Positions 49,691 to 61,686 of a stretch of DNA of 64,000 bases are shown in pieces; position 1 is the stretch's first letter, and each line of letters starts with the position of its first letter. Position numbers and translations under genes: made by a program. The notes under the pieces are model-generated. The model did not search any database and had not been told where the DNA came from. It saw only the letters and a list, made by a program, of their open reading frames with translations. Origin of the DNA: Halichoerus grypus (lineage: Eukaryota; Chordata; Mammalia; Carnivora; Phocidae); contig NC_135716.1 of NCBI RefSeq assembly GCF_964656455.1, forward strand, positions 111,074,389 through 111,138,388, in the 5' to 3' direction.

Positions 49691-50098
49691 CCTAGATATG
49701 TTAATATGGAACAAAACTCAGTAATAACATTAAACTCTCTACCACAATCAGAACCCAAAATAAAAAATATGAAAATTTGAGCAGAATATTCAAAACATTA
49801 CATAATTCTCAATATTTAACATTGAAAAGTCACAGGGAATGTTATAAAATACTTTATTTATAAACCTAAAAGCTCCCAATTATTAGCTATTACTCTCTCA
49901 TAGGAAAGGGCTAGAAGACCTTCAACATTGTTCATTGTGCAGAGGTAGAAATGCAAATCATCAGATAAGTCAGAGAGTGTGTCCTCGTAGTTTGCTTTCA
50001 TAAGTCTAGAAAGGGAAGTAGAACTGAAACAGCAAAAGAAAAATGAATGTTTCCATAATAATCAAATCAAAAGGATTTGTTAAAATCCCTTTTCTTTT

Positions 50099-50779
50099 TT
50101 CTTTTTTTTTTAATTTTATTTTATTATGTTATGTTAGTCACCATATAGTACATCGTTGGTTTTTGATGTAGTGTTCCATGATTCATTGTTTGCGTATAAC
50201 ACCCAGTGCTCCATGCGATACGTGCCCTCCTTAATACCCATCACCAGGCTAACCCATCCCCCCACTCCCCTCTCCTCTAAAACCCTCAGTTTGTTTCTCA
50301 GAGTCCATAGTCTCTCATGGTTCATCTCCCCTTCTGATTCCCCCCCTTCATTTTTCCCTTCCTACTATCTTCTTCTTCTTCTTTTTTAACATGTAATGTA
50401 TTATTTGTTTCAGAGGTACAGGTCTGTGATTCATCAGTCTTACACAATTCACAGCACTCACCATAGCACATACCCTCCCCAATATCCATCACCCAGCCTC
50501 CCCATCCCTCCCACCCCCCACCACTCCAGCATCCCTCAGTTTGTTTCCTGAGATTAAGAGTCTCTTACGGTTTGTCTCCCTCTCTGGTTTTATCTTGTTT
50601 CATTTTTCCTCCCTTCCCCTATGATCCTCTGTCTTGTTTCTCAAATTCCTCATATCAGTGAGATCATATGATACTTGTCTTTCTCTGATTGACTCACTTC
50701 ACTTAGCATAATACCCTCTAGTTCCATCACGTCATTGCAAATGTCAAGATTTCAGGTTTTTGATGGCTGCTTAATATTC

Positions 50780-50821
<42 letters not shown>

Positions 50822-52004
50822 ACCACATCTTCTTTATCCATTCATCTGTTGATGGACATCTTGGCTCTTTCCATAGTTTGGCTATTGTGGACATTGCTGC
50901 TATAAACATTGGGGTGCACTTACCCCTTTGGATCACTACATTTGTATCTTTGGGGTAAATACCCAGTAGTGCAATTGCTGGGTCATAGGGTAGCTCTATT
51001 TTCAACTTTTTGAGGAACCTCCATACTGTTTCCCAGAGTGGCTGCACCAGCTTGCATTCCCACCAACAGTGTAGGAGGGTTCCCCTTTCTCCGCATCCCC
51101 GCCAACATCTGTCGTTTCCTGACTTGTTAATTTTAGCCATTCTGACTGGTGTGAGGAGGTATCTCATTGAGGTTTTGATTTGGATTTCCCTGATGCCGAG
51201 GGATGTGGAACACTAGTTCATGTGTCTGTTGGCCATTTGGATGTCTTCTTTGCAGAAATGTCTGTTCATGTCTTCTGCCCATTTCTTGATTGGATTATTT
51301 GTTCTTTGGGTGTTGAGTTTGATAGGTTCATTATAGATTTTGGATACTAGCCCTTTATCTGATATGTCATTTGCAAATATCTTCTCCCATTCCATCAGTT
51401 GTCTTTTGGTTTTGTCGACTGTTTCCTTTGTTGTGCAAAAGCTTTTTATCTTATGAAGTCCAATAGTTCATTTTTGCCCTTGCTTCCCTTGCCTCTGGCG
51501 ATGTGTCTAGGAAAAAGTTGCTGTGGCTGAGGTCGAAGAGGTTGCTGCCTGTGTTCTCCTCAAGGATTTTGATGGATTCCTGTCTCACATTTAGGTCTTT
51601 CATCCATTTTGAGTCTATTTTTGTATGTGGTGTAAGGAAATGGTCCAGTTTCATTCTTCTGCATGTGGCTGTCCAATTTTCCCAACACCATTTGTTGAAG
51701 AGACTTTTTTCCATTGGACATTCTTTCCTGCTTTGTCAAAGATTAGTTGACCATAGAGTTGAGGGTTCATTTCTGGGTTCTCTGTTCTGTTCCACTGATC
51801 AATATGTCTGTTTTTGTGCCAGTACCATACTGTCTTGATGATGACAGCTTTGTAATAGAGCTTAAAGTCCAGAATTGTGATGCCACCAGCTTTGCTTTTC
51901 TTTTTTAACATTCCTCTGGCTATTCAGGGTCTTTTCTGGTTCCATACAAATTTTAGGATTATTTGTTCCATTTCTTTGAAAAAAGTTGATGGTATTTTGA
52001 TAGG
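50099..52004 (-). mobile_element. Young L1, 5' truncated, minus strand (1.9 kb)
   Basis: Starts with a T-rich tail and the L1 3' end and runs into ORF2. Long pieces are still open on the minus strand (51651-51911, with [20 protein letters not shown]; 50727-51167, with [17 protein letters not shown]), in different frames. The duplication AAAATCCCTTTTCTTTT is perfect (50082-50098 and 52005-52021). Confidence 0.95.
50783..50818 (+). repeat. (GT)n microsatellite in an L1
   Basis: About 18 GT units within the young minus-strand L1. Confidence 0.95.
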
Positions 52005-52097
52005 AAAATCCCTTTTCTTTTTATCCAAAGCTTAAACATCTGTATATAACAAGAACACCACTTTTAAAAACCAGATATTTGTTGTAAAAAGTAAATA

Positions 52098-52352
52098 CTG
52101 TTGACCCTTAAACAAAACATGGGTTAGGGACACCGACCCCACCCCCACCCCGCACAGTCGAAAATCCATTGTATAACATTTACTCCCAAAAAACTTGACT
52201 ACTGTGCTAGCTTTGGCAGCACGTATACCAAAACATTTAACTACTAAAGCTTACTATTAACTGGAACCCTTACCGATAACCATGTTATGTGTAGTATATA
52301 CTGTATTGTTATAATAAAGTAAGCTAGAGAAAATAAAATGTTATTAAGAAAA
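52098..52352 (-). mobile_element. Tigger / MER2-like DNA transposon
   Basis: The start CTGTTGACCCTTAAACAAAA and the segments AACTGGAACCCTTACCGATA and AATAAAGTAAGCTAGAGAAA match the MER2 (TcMar-Tigger) family as I know it. It is interrupted near 52203-52237 by a U6-like piece. The far terminal repeat is missing. Confidence 0.7.
52203..52236 (+). pseudogene. U6 snRNA 5' fragment inside a Tigger-like element
   Basis: GTGCTAGCTTTGGCAGCACG followed by TATACCAAAAC aligns with the first ~32 nt of U6 snRNA (GTGCTCGCTTCGGCAGCACA, then TATACTAAAAT) with about five differences. The rest of U6 is absent, as is a U6 promoter, so it is not expressed as U6. Imperfect flanks AACTTGACTACT and TTTAACTACT suggest insertion. 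Confidence 0.65.
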
Positions 52353-52358
52353 TCTTTA

Positions 52359-52562
52359 GAGGCATCTGGGTGGCTCTGTCAGTTAAGCTTCTGCCTTGGG
52401 CTCAGGTCATGATCTCCAGGTCCTGGGATCAAGTCCTATGTGGCACTTCCAGCTCAGCAGGGAGTCCGCTTCTCTCTCTCTCTCCCTCTGCCCCTCCCCA
52501 CTTGTTCTCTCTCTTTCTCTCTCTCTCTCAAATAAATAAATAAAATCTTTAAAAAAATAATA
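52359..52562 (+). repeat. Can-SINE
   Basis: Older copy next to the end of a Tigger-like element; head GGCATCTGGGTGGCTC, long CT run and A tail. Confidence 0.85.
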
Positions 52563-52568
52563 AGAGTT

Positions 52569-52767
52569 GGGGAACCTGGGTGCCTCAGTGGGTTAAGCAT
52601 CCAACTCTTGTTCTCGACTCAGGTCATAATCTCAGGGTCGTGAGATCCATGCTCAGTGGGGAGTCTGCTCAAGTTTCTTTCTCCCTCTCCCTCTGCCCCT
52701 ACCCCCACCACTCTCTCTCTCTCTCTCTCTCTCAAATAAAAGGATACAAATCTTTAAAAAAAAAAAA
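52569..52767 (+). repeat. Can-SINE
   Basis: Second older copy, head GGGGAACCTGGGTGCCTCAG, a few bases after the previous one. Confidence 0.85.
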
Positions 52768-53188
52768 GTGCATTTTCAGCAGCCTCCTGCAGTGTGCACA
52801 GCTTCCCCAGAGGTGGGATCCTATAGTACAGGCACCTTCCTCAGGCTTGTCAAATCATCTTCACTCTACCCCAACCCCAAAAGAATTTGCATGTGCTGCC
52901 ATCAAGTGATATTTGTGCTGTCTTGGCAGTCAGAAATTTAAGGTGAGTGATTGAAAAGTGTGTGTGCAGTCAAAATAAATCACTCAAGAGTCATAAGAGC
53001 TAGGTTTTAATTCCCGTTTCCACATACCCGCTTATAACACAAGCTTTGGAAGATTAAATCATCAAAATTTGGGGGGAGGGAGGAGAGAGAGAGAGAGCGA
53101 GAATTATATACAATAGTAAGAAAGATAAACTATCTTGTCTATCTTCACACTGCTATTTTGCCCACTGAACATTCAAAGATGTGGACAA

Positions 53189-53386
53189 GGGGCGCCTGGG
53201 TGGCTCAGTTGTTAAGCGTCTGCCTTCGGCTCAGGTCATGATCCCAGGGATCAAGCCCCACGTCGGGCTCCCTGCTCAGCGGGGAGTCTGCTTCTCCCTC
53301 TCCCACTCTCCCTGCTTGTGTTCCTGCTCTCAGTGTCTCTCTCTCTGCCAAATAAATAAATAAAATTAAAAAAAAAAAACAAAAAA
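53189..53386 (+). repeat. Can-SINE, young
   Basis: Near-consensus, flanked by CAAAGATGTGGACAA (from 53174 and from 53387). Confidence 0.94.
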
Positions 53387-53669
53387 CAAAGATGTGGACA
53401 AGGTAAGAGAGCATGAAGTGAGAGACAGAGAAACAGAAGTAGAAATCCCAAAGGACTGAAGACCTCAGTTGCTAGCCAACCTTTGTCACTTTATTAGCTG
53501 AGTGATCTTAAGCAATCACTAAACTCTCACAGTCTGACTTTTTTTGTGGGCTCAATGGTGAGGGTAAGAATATCAACATTAAATCTTTATCACACAGAAT
53601 AAATGAAATGGTATGTGTAAAAGTGCTTTTTTTTTTCTCTTACAGCAATTATTACATGTTTGACTCCCC

Positions 53670-53768
53670 CTGATTCAACTTCAAGCTCTTTGAGGGCTGG
53701 AGGGCATTCTTTATTTCCCTGTTCCTGGAAACATCTGGACCACAGAGTAATCCTTACAATAAATAAAT
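53670..53768 (-). repeat. L2-like 3' end
   Basis: AAGCTCTTTGAGGGCTGGAG through AATAAATAAATTTT resembles the reversed L2 3' end. Confidence 0.4.
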
Positions 53769-54059
53769 TTTAAAGTGGATATTTATTTAACAATGTTAAA
53801 TATGTTCTTCTATATGTGGAGACCTATTCTGTATACTGTTCAGGACAGGATACAAAAAGCAATAATACATATCCACAAAGTAGGTTGGAAGGTTTAGGGT
53901 CTAGAGATAGTGATATTAATAAGTAATTAAGATACAAATCTATAAAAATGTGAGGTGTGATATATTCTAGGAATGAGAACAAATTTAGCGGAACCTAGCA
54001 TGAAGCATATAAACAAGGATAGAAAGATGGATGGATCTTATTGTGAGAGACCCCGTATG

Positions 54060-54492
54060 ACAAGTGGTATATTGGTCAAGACTTTTTTGATTGCAAGGGT
54101 GATGTCTGCGAACTTGCCTTGGTTTTGTCTGGAAACAGAAACTAGAAAGATATCAGGATCTTCCATCTCAATCTCTCTCAGTCTCTCCCTTTCCCCCCTT
54201 CTCTCTCTCCCTCTCTTCCTCTCCTGTTTCTGCTCCTCTTGGAATGGTGTTTTCATTTTCTTCTTCTGCAGATGGCCTTCTCTTATTAGTAGGAAACAGG
54301 GCATTCAGCAAGGCTACATATTACTATAGTAACCACTTAAGAGAAGGGAATTTTCTCCCTCTATCTCTTTTCCCCATCCTTATTCCCCACCTTTAGAGTT
54401 CTAGGAAGGAAGGAAGGAAGGAAGAAAAAGAAAGAAAGAAAGAAGAAAGAAAAGAAAGAAAGAAAGAAAGAAAGAAAAGAAAAAGAAAGAAA

Positions 54493-54548
<56 letters not shown>

Positions 54549-54850
54549 AAATGGAAGGGAAGGGAAGGAAAGGAAAGGAAAGGAAAGGAAGTCCCAGGGA
54601 AGTATGCCAATGGACTAGGCTTTTGGTTACATGCCCAAACTGGACAAGATGTTACAGACAAGAAGATGAGCTATTATGTTCAGCAAAAATTGGATCAGTG
54701 CCCATCCTTGCAGCCAAAGAAGTGGAGTTTTCTATCAGCTGCCACCACAAGAAGCACATAATCGGAGTGGAAGAGAAGGTGTTTCCCCCAAAAAACAGTT
54801 GCTATTCTGGGCTGCTAAAATACTTTAAGGCTACTAATATGCAATGAAGT
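54060..54850 (+). repeat. Unidentified medium-copy repeat, split by a GAAA tract
   Basis: TTTTGATTGCAAGGG near 54090 and AGTCCCAGGGAAGTATGCCA near 54590 recall the two ends of an old interspersed repeat whose name I cannot recall with certainty. The open frame 54551-54847 crosses it and has no recognisable domain. Confidence 0.35.
54402..54590 (+). repeat. GAAA/GGAA simple repeat, about 190 bp
   Basis: An unbroken purine tract: (GGAA) units, then (GAAA) units with variants, then (GGAAA) units. Likely length-polymorphic. Confidence 0.95.
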
Positions 54851-54904
54851 TTGTGTTTCCATTATAATAGTAGTAATAATAATGTTAATAATAATAACAT
54901 TTAT

Positions 54905-55120
54905 TGAATGTTTACCCTTTGCCAAGATGTATGAAAAGTACTTTACAAATGATATTTCTAAATGAAATATAAATTTTCCCAACTACCCTAAGAAAAAAAT
55001 ATTAATTCCTACTTTACAGATAGAGCAACAGAGAAACAGAGAAGATAAACAAATTATCCAAAGTCACACACAGTAAGTGCAGATTTAAATCCAGTTTTGT
55101 TTGAGTTTGTAACCACTATT
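54905..55120 (+). repeat. MIR
   Basis: AAGTACTTTACAAATGATAT, then CTTTACAGATAGAGCAACAG and CCAAAGTCACACACAGTAAG match MIR. Confidence 0.7.
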
Positions 55121-55843
55121 TAACCACTATCCTATATAGAAACAGAAGAACCATCAGAGGGTTTAAGACAAATCCATCCTTCAGAAATATCTCTCTAGTG
55201 TGGTGTGGAAATTGGATTCAAGATGGAAAGTATTGCAAATAAAGAAGCCACTGCAACTGTCCAGTTGAGTAATGGGTGAATGCTTGGAGATAGAAAAAGA
55301 AGGCACTCCCAAGACAGAAGGAGATAACAACAAAACTTAGCAGTCATTGGAAGAGATATGTGAAAGAGTGAATTGATTTAAGAATAATCTTTGAGGTTTG
55401 TGGCTTGAATGAAATGAGAGTTTATGACGGTTTCTTTGTTTCTTCTTCCCTCTCTCCTTTCTTCCCTACTTCATTTTAACATAAAGTGGTTGATGTTTAA
55501 ATTAACCAAGACAAATAATAAAATATGTGGAACAATTTAAAGGAAAAACTAATGAAATAAGTTCTGAAGAAGTTGAATTTAAGTTGCCCATGGAATATTA
55601 AAATGAGTATGTCCAGTGGACAGCTGGAGCCCAAGAAAGGAGTGGGCTGGTATTAGAGGGAAAACTACACACTTAATCAACGCTTAGTACTCCAATCCAA
55701 TCTGCTTCATTAATATTCTTCCCTGACTCTCCTATGCCAGGAATAAGAGGTTGGCACAATTAGTAATTATAATTGAAGCAGAATAAAATCTTAGGTAATC
55801 AAACTTAAATTTCATAAAATTTGCATATTAAACTGGGGTATCT

Positions 55844-56045
55844 GGGGCGCCTGAGTGGCTCAGTCGTTAAGCGTCTGCCTTCGGCTCAGGTCATGATCCC
55901 AGGGTCCTGGGATCGAGCCCCACATCGGGCTCCCTGCTCTGCCGGATGCCTGCTTCTCCCTCTCCCACTCCCCCTGCTTGTGTTCCTTCTCTCGCTGTCT
56001 CTCCCTGTCAAATAAATAAATAAATAAATAATAATAAAATAATAA
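55844..56045 (+). repeat. Can-SINE
   Basis: Near-consensus with an (AAAT)n tail, flanked by TAAACTGGGGTATCT and a one-mismatch copy. Confidence 0.93.
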
Positions 56046-56151
56046 TAAACTGGAGTATCTGCAGGATTGCTGATAGGAAGACAAGAATGAACAAATAGTG
56101 TTTGTGGATTTTGTTTCACCGTTGTCATCAGTTTATAATAAATGTAGAGTT

Positions 56152-56269
56152 GGAGTACCTGGCTGGCTTAGTCAGTGGAGTATGTGGCTCTTGATCTTAG
56201 GGTTGTAAGTTTGAGCCCCATATTGAGTGTAGAGATTACTTAAAAACAAAATCTTTACAATAATAATAG
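56152..56269 (+). repeat. Can-SINE, short old form
   Basis: Lacks the CT-rich region and ends GTAGAGATTACTTAAAAAC, the ancestral tRNA-like type. The duplication TAAATGTAGAGTT lies at 56139-56151 and 56270-56282. Confidence 0.85.
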
Positions 56270-56799
56270 TAAATGTAGAGTTTATGGTTATCTCTAAGTG
56301 GTAAGATTTTTTTCTTCGTTGTGCTTGTCCCTATTTCCTAATTTTCCTGCTCTTCTAATAATTAAAATGTTATTTAAAACTCATACGGTGCAGCAATATA
56401 GATTTTTGGTCATGTGACCCACGAGAAAATTTAGATGCTACCAGAGGCATTTGAAAGCTCCAAGGCTGTCAAAACCTGGGCTCCTTGGGGAGCTCTCCAG
56501 GGTACTGGACTGCCTCTCCTGACCAGTGAACCAGATCTTTGTGTTTCACTTCTGACTTATTTGCCCTTGGTCTACATTGAATCCTGCCCTTCTGATTAAC
56601 TGGCTATGTTAATTATGTCTTAACTAGCAACTTAGTTCTTTAAGTGAGTTCCCAACAGGCTTTAACTGTTAACTGTATGCAGATGCCTACAAAATCTACA
56701 GAGCCAGTAATTTTCTTCCCAGCCAAATTCATCTGTTCCATTTCTACTACCATTAGCCTTCACTAATTTGTTTGACAAATACTGTTGAGTATAAACAGA

Positions 56800-57232
56800 T
56801 ATTGTAAAATGCAAAATTATAAAACTTCTAAAAAGATAACATAGGAGGAAATCTTTTTTTAAAAAAGATTTTTATTTATTTATTTGAGAGAGAGTGAGAG
56901 TGAGAGAGATCACAGAGGGAGAGGGAGAAGCAGACTCACCACTGAGCAGGGAGCCCAATGCGGGGCTCAATCCCAGGACCCTGAAATCATGACCTGAGCT
57001 GAAGGCAGCTGCTTAAATGACTGAGCTGCCCAGGTGCCCCGATAGGAGGAAATCTATGTGACCTGGGTTTGACAATTCATTTTTAGATTCAACACTAAAA
57101 CCATGTTTCATGAATTAAAAACACTGATAAGTTAAACTTTATGAAAAATATTTTTGCTTTGTGAACAACACCATTTAGATAATGAAAAGAAAGCCAAGGA
57201 TTGGGAGAAAATATTTGCAAAAATACATACCC
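56800..57232 (+). mobile_element. Old L1 ORF2-end fragment with a SINE inside
   Basis: Flanks of the SINE read like the ORF2 C-terminal region (AAAATTATAAAACTTCTAAA, then GGATTGGGAGAAAATATTTG). Confidence 0.6.
56855..57041 (-). repeat. Can-SINE, minus strand, inside an L1 remnant
   Basis: Flanked by ATAGGAGGAAATCT (56841-56854 and 57042-57055). Confidence 0.93.
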
Positions 57233-59205
57233 AGAATTCAATAAAGTTGCAGGATAGAAAATTAATATGTAGAAATCAGTTCCCTTTCTATACACCAATA
57301 ATGAAGTAGCAGAAAGAGAAATTAAGAAAATAATCTCATTTACTATTGCACCAAAAAGAATAAAATATCTAGGAATAAGCTTAACCAAAGAGGTGAAAGA
57401 CCCTATACTCTGAAAACTATAAAACATTGATGAAAGAAATTGAAGATAACACAAACAAATGGGAAGATATACCATGCTTGTGGATTGGAAGAATTAATAT
57501 TGTTAAAACGGCCATACTACCCAAAGCAATGTACAAATTCAATGCAATCCCTATCAAAATACCAAAAACACTTTTCACCGAACTAGAACAAATAACCCTA
57601 AAATTATTGTATGGAACCATGAAAGACGTCAAATAGCCAAAGCAATCTTGAGAAAGAAGAACAAAACTAGAGGTATCACAATCCCGGATTTCAAGATATA
57701 CTATAAAGCTATAATAATCAAAACAGTATGGTACCAGCACAAAAAGAGACACATAGATAAACAGAACAGGATAGAGATCCCAGAAATAAACCCATGCATA
57801 TATGGTCAATTAATCTATGACAAAGGAGGCAAAAACATACAATGCATAAAAGACAGTTTCTTCAGTAAATAGTGTTACAAAAACCGGGCAGCTATATTCA
57901 AAGCAATGAAACTGGACCACTTTCTTACACCATACACAAAAATAAACTCAAAATGGATTAAAGACCTAAATGTGAAACCTGAAACTATAAAACTCCTAAA
58001 AGAAAATAAGCGGTAATCTCCTGGACATTAGTCTTTATATTTATAGATATGTCTCCCCAGGTAAGGGAAACAAAAGCAAAAATAAACTATTGGGGCTACA
58101 CCAAAATAAGAAGTTTTTGCATAGCAAAGTAGCCATCCACAACCAACTGAATGGGAGAAGATAATTACAAATGGTATATCTGATAAGGGGTTAATATTCG
58201 CAAAATATAAAGAACTTATGCAACTAGACACCAAGAAAACCCAAATAATCTGATTAAAAACGGACAGAGGACCTGAATAGACATGTTTCCAAGGAAGACA
58301 TACAGATGACCAACAGATACATGAAAAGATGCTCAACATTGCTAATCATCAGGGAAATGCAAATCAAAACCACAAGATAACACCTCACACCAGTCGGAAT
58401 GGCTAGTAAAAGAAATAACAAGTGCTGACAAGGCTGTGGAAAAAGAGAACCCTCATGCATTGTTGGTAGGAATGTAAATTGGTGCAGCCTCTGTGGAAAA
58501 CAGTATGGAGTTTCTGCAAAATTTAAAAATAGATATACAATATGATCTAGTAATTCCATTACTGGATATTTACCCAAAGAAAATGAAAACACTACTTCAA
58601 AAAGATTTATGTTTACTGCAGCATTATTTACAATATTTACAGTAGTCAAGATATGGAGGCAACCTAAGTGTTTATTGACAGATGAATAGGTAAAGAAGAT
58701 GTGGTATAAACACATATGCACATGTATGTGTACACTGAAATATTACTCAGCCATAATAAAGAATGAGATCGTGCCATTTTTGACAACATGGGTGGTCTTA
58801 GAGGGTATTATGCCAAGTGAAATAAGTCAGATGCAGAAAGGCAAATACCATATGATTTCACTTATATGTGGAATCTAGAACAAACAAAACAAGCAAAAAC
58901 AGAAACTCATAAATACAGAGAACAAACTGGTGGTTGCCAGAGGGGAGGTGTGAGGGGAGATGGGTAAGATAGGTGAAGGGGATTAAGAGATACAAACATC
59001 CAATTGTAATATAAATAAGTCACAGAGACGAAAAGTGCAGCATAAGGAATATAGTGAATAATATTGTAATGTTGTATAGTTATAGGTGGTAACTACACTT
59101 ATCATGGTAAGCATTGCATATGTATAGAATTGTTGGATCACTATGTTGTGCACCTGAAGCTAATATAAAATTGTATCTGAACTACACCTAAATAATAAAA
59201 TCTTT
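57233..59205 (+). mobile_element. L1, 5' truncated, ORF2 C-terminal half and 3' end
   Basis: ORF2 fragments stay open at 57427-57636 and 57648-57872 in different frames ([40 protein letters not shown]). The 3' end is near 59205. Inactive. Confidence 0.9.
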
Positions 59206-61036
59206 TTAAAACTTGAATTATGAAATTTAGAAATATATAAATCTTATAAATAAATAATGTCAATTATGTCTAAAAAATGTTTCTCTTCTATAATCCATGT
59301 GCTTTCCCCTTACTCTTTTTTAAAGATGGTTGGAAGTGTTACGATTATTGAGGAGCAGTTTATCAAACTTTCTAAAATGAGTTTTCAAACAATCTTTTGT
59401 AGCCACAATTTCATTGTTTGGTACCTATTTTGCCTTGGCTGCTATTAAAATTTCTAAAACATTATAAACTATAAAGATTTCCCACATTACATGCTCATAT
59501 TTTTTAGGTTCTCTATAATCACAAGAAGTTCTGGTTTTAAATTGTTCAGTTTTGTTTTTGAATCTTCAGTCCTTGAAAAAATTTTAAATAGGCTATACTA
59601 TGCTATGATTTAAAAGAAACCGTAGAATATAAATGAGAAGGGAGGCCATGGATATCAGTCAACAGTCACAGTTGATAAATTTTGGGAAGTCTAGGTAGGC
59701 TTAAGTTTTTAAAATTGAAGTCAGTAGTCTCAATTGATTTTATTGAGAATATTGCGGTAAGTGAATGATGATAATTTCTACCTAGATCTCATTCTTACTT
59801 TCTCAAGCTTTCACTTTGATGTAGTGAACTCAGTGTGGTTGATGAGTATATTAGATTTCACAATAACGTGAAAATTACTGGGCTGAATTTTGTTTTAGCG
59901 CACCAGTTATTGTGGTATTTACTTCTGTTTGAATCAACTGTAGTGTCTAATGTCAAAACAATACATTGGACCCAGTAGCTCTTAGGGTGAAAATTATCCA
60001 TGTGCAGATGGTGGCAAGAGTGACCAATTAAACTCTGGATGTATAAATACCATAAGTATATATTCAGGGTTGTGAATGGAATAAGGATTCTCACAGTATT
60101 AATGCACTTTCCACAAGCCGTGCAAATAAAGAAAGTGTAACACAATCTGTTCTATACATTTTCACATTCTTAATTGCTGTAACACGAGAAATGATTTCTT
60201 AAGGGTAGAAACCCTCAACAGCTTTTAGACCACAAAAGTCCATCAGTTTACAGTTAGAAGCTTCTATCCATCCAGAATATTTAGTACTCTTAGGGATAAT
60301 AGTCTCACTGTTTAAGTTAATAGATTTTGTATAGTTGGAAGTAAAGTGCTTTTAAGTCATGACATGACGCTAGCTTTGGCCTTAAATTAAGCCTTTTATT
60401 AAAAGGGCCTTTTGGCCTTTTATTTCTAAGGACTTCTGTAAAAGGGTTCTGTTGTTAACATATAACATATTTCCATTGTAATATAACATTTGATTTTTCT
60501 CCTGTATCTTCACACACACAAAAAAGTTTTTGTACCAGCCAATAGTTGTCTCTAACATATTTTTTTTCCAATTACAAAGTGTTCATGTTATTTCTGGAAA
60601 AATACAGAAAAGTACAAAGCATAAAATAAAATAAAAATTGTTCATTATCCACATAGACGTAAACACCATTAACATTTTGGTATTCATAGTCCCATATAAA
60701 ATACTTCTTTTAAAAGGAAGAAATAAATATGACATTCCTGGTTCATTTATATTGGAAGTAGGAAATGCTAGAAGTGTGGTTAGATAGATTTGTGAATATT
60801 TTCTTTTCTAATCCTATTGTGGAGATAACGAAGAATAGCTATATGATGACAGAATGGTATATATGTGTAATTCCCATTCTGAAGAAAATTTCAAAAAAAA
60901 TGTTTACATAAGACTAATTATAAAATATCACCATAAAGAAGAATAAGAGATGAATAAACTCATTGTCGGGTTGTATCTTTAAAGTGAAGAAAAACATCAA
61001 GAAGTACGATAAAAAACCCATAGAGTTGTACAACAG
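59206..61036. other. Intergenic, nothing firm recognised
   Basis: Unique-looking AT-rich DNA. A possible very old L1 piece lies near 60560-60700. Confidence 0.55.
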
Positions 61037-61050
61037 AAAGAGTGAACCCT

Positions 61051-61672
61051 ATCCATTCATCTGTCGATGGACATCCTGGCTCTTTCCACAGTTTGGCTAT
61101 TGTGGACATTGCTGCTATAAACATCGGGGTGCACGTAGGGTATTATGCTGAGCGAAATAAGTCAGTCAGAGAAAGACATGTATCATATGACCTCACTGAT
61201 ATGAGGAATTCTTAATCTCAGGAAACAAACTGAGGATTGCTTTAGTGGTGGGGGTGGGAGGGATGGGGTAGCTGGTTGATAGACACTGGGGAGGGTATGT
61301 GCTATGGTGAGCGCTGTGAATTGTGTAAGACTGTTGAATCACAGACCTGTACCTCTGAAACAAATAATGCATTATATGTTAAAAAAAAAAAAAAAGAAGA
61401 AGAAGATAGCAGGAGGGGAAGAATGAAGGGGGTGGAAATCGGAGGGGGAGATGAACCATGAGAGACTATGGACTCTGAGAACAAACTGAGGGTTCTAGAG
61501 GGCAGGGGAGTGGGGGGATGGGTTAGCCTGGTGATGGGCATTAAAGAGGGCATGTTCTGCATGGAGCACTGGGTGTTATACACAAACAATGAATCATGGA
61601 ACACTACATCAAAAAATAATGATGTAATGCATGGTGATTAACATAACGTAATAATAAAAAAAATTAAAAAAA
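61051..61672 (+). mobile_element. L1 3' end with 5' inversion (twin priming)
   Basis: Positions 61051-61134 are L1 ORF2-end sequence in reverse; 61135-61672 is the following region in forward orientation with an A tail. The flanks AAAGAGTGAACCCT and AAAGAGAGAACCCT (61037-61050 and 61673-61686) are a one-mismatch duplication. Confidence 0.85.
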
Positions 61673-61686
61673 AAAGAGAGAACCCT

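Noticed and set aside
50727..51911. Open frames on the minus strand as host genes
   Set aside because: They are ORF2 pieces of a 5'-truncated L1 with frame changes between them.
46..57041. tRNA genes at SINE heads
   Set aside because: The ~70-nt heads derive from a tRNA but lack an intact cloverleaf and are followed by SINE bodies and A tails.
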